A stretch of DNA of 8,871 nucleotides, taken from NCBI GenBank assembly GCA_003697065.1, contig RFFY01000247.1, forward strand, positions 1 to 8,871. The letters run 5' to 3'. Shown here piece after piece: positions 8,087 to 8,871 of this stretch (positions are counted from its first letter, which is position 1; each line of letters opens with the position of its first letter). The position numbers and the translations under genes were made by a program. The notes beneath the pieces are model-generated. The model was given only the letters and a program-made list of their open reading frames with translations, had not been told where the DNA came from and searched no databases. Source of the DNA: Actinomyces sp. GTDB lineage: Bacteria; Actinomycetota; Acidimicrobiia; Acidimicrobiales; Aldehydirespiratoraceae.

Positions 8087-8871
8087 CGGCCCCCGACACC
8101 CCCGGGTCCGCGGACGCCGTCGTCGCCGCCGTCCGCGTCCTCGTTCCCGAGCTGGACGTCGCCGCCGCCCGCCGCTCCTCGGCGGGCGCCTCGCGCGAGA
8201 CCTGGACCCTCGAGGGACCAGAGGGCGAGCCCGTCGCCGTCCTGCAGAGGGCCCTGGCGGGACCGGGTCGACCCGACGACGCCTGGTTGGCCGAGGCCGA
8301 GCTGCTCCGTCGGGTCCGGGCCCACGGGGTCGCCGCCCCCGAGGTGCTGGGCGCCGGCCGCGGCGACGACGCCCTGGGCCGCCCCTGGATCCTCACCCGC
8401 CACCTGTCGGGCGAGACCATCCCCCGCCGCATCCTGCGCGACGAGCGCTTCGCCGGGGCCCGCCGGCGCTTCGTCGTCGACGTCGCCGGTCAGCTCGCCG
8501 CCCTCCACGCCGTGCCGGTCGACGAGTTGCCCCCCTTGCCCGCCGACGATCCCCTCGACTCGTGGATGGCCATCCACCGGGCCCTGGCCCGCCCCGTCCC
8601 CGCCTTCGAGATCGCCGCCCGCCATCTGGCCATGACCCGCCCCGAAACGGGGCCGCGTGCGCTCGTCCACGGCGACTTCCGCCTGGGCAACCTGCTCGTC
8701 GACGACGGGGGACTGGTGGCCGTCCTGGACTGGGAGCTCGCCCACCTCGGCGATCCGGCCGAGGACCTGGGCTGGTTGTGTGTCCGCTCGTGGCGTTTCG
8801 GGGGTCCCCGTCCCGTGGCGGGCCTGGCCGAACGCCGGGACCTGCTCGACGCCTACGCCGCCGCCGGGGGA
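8083..8871 (+). CDS. APH-like phosphotransferase family protein (partial)
   Basis: 263 codons are visible from GTG 8083; the gene runs off the right edge. It has the aminoglycoside/choline-kinase fold: a nucleotide-loop-like SSAGASRETW (32-41), LQRAL where relatives have an LRR-type strand, the hinge region PWILTRHLSGETIPRRIL, the catalytic loop HGDFRLGN (H196, D198, N203), and the metal-binding LDWELAHLGDP (D216). The wording of the last two motifs is that of the phosphotransferases related to the ACAD10/ACAD11 kinase domain, often encoded beside acyl-CoA dehydrogenases, rather than of antibiotic-resistance enzymes. Those relatives are about 340 residues, so roughly 80 are probably missing. 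The start is supported by GAGG at 8075-8078 and the 4-bp overlap with the Rieske stop. Substrate unknown. Confidence 0.85.
   Translation, partial: MTAPDTPGSADAVVAAVRVLVPELDVAAARRSSAGASRETWTLEGPEGEPVAVLQRALAGPGRPDDAWLAEAELLRRVRAHGVAAPEVLGAGRGDDALGRPWILTRHLSGETIPRRILRDERFAGARRRFVVDVAGQLAALHAVPVDELPPLPADDPLDSWMAIHRALARPVPAFEIAARHLAMTRPETGPRALVHGDFRLGNLLVDDGGLVAVLDWELAHLGDPAEDLGWLCVRSWRFGGPRPVAGLAERRDLLDAYAAAGG

Noticed and set aside
8083..8871. Aminoglycoside resistance gene
   Set aside because: The HGDFRLGN and LDWELAHLGDP wording fits the ACAD10/11-related phosphotransferases, and nothing nearby suggests a resistance cassette.

Overview
The window is very GC-rich. All recognisable genes lie on the + strand, close together, with almost every third codon position G or C. 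The order hpf, secA, prfB, ftsE, ftsX with comF just upstream is the conserved arrangement of Actinomycetota. High GC, leaderless-looking starts and TAGnnT -10 boxes suggest an actinobacterium, perhaps an Acidimicrobiia-type lineage. That placement is inference; no rRNA or other phylogenetic marker was compared.

Layout: the last 28 codons of an unidentified gene (to 88); a ComF-family phosphoribosyltransferase (137-829); long-form hibernation promoting factor hpf (793-1371); an orphan LuxR/NarL-type response regulator (1391-2062); a 167-bp intergenic region with a strong hairpin and the secA promoter; secA (2230-4968); prfB (4971-6080); an 85-bp gap with another promoter; ftsE (6166-6843); ftsX (6853-7749); a small Rieske [2Fe-2S] protein (7751-8086); and the start of an APH-like phosphotransferase cut off by the window edge (8083-8871).

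The genes fall into about four transcription units, each preceded by a TAGnnT hexamer: comF; hpf plus the response regulator; secA-prfB; and ftsE-ftsX-Rieske-phosphotransferase. By eye, TAG occurs only five times on the + strand of the whole window: these four boxes and the ftsE stop codon. The hpf and ftsE promoters look alike: GTCTCG, exactly 17 bp, then TAGC(A/G)TGCTG. The comF and secA promoters lie so close to their start codons that the mRNAs may be leaderless or nearly so.

Most of the content is housekeeping: protein export (SecA), translation termination (RF2), ribosome hibernation (HPF) and control of cell-wall hydrolysis at division (FtsEX). The accessory parts are the response regulator between hpf and secA, and the Rieske/phosphotransferase pair directly after ftsX, where smpB is often found in relatives. 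I see no mobile element, CRISPR array, tRNA or rRNA, and no clearly new multi-gene system. The most interesting signals are in promoter architecture and in a few residue substitutions.
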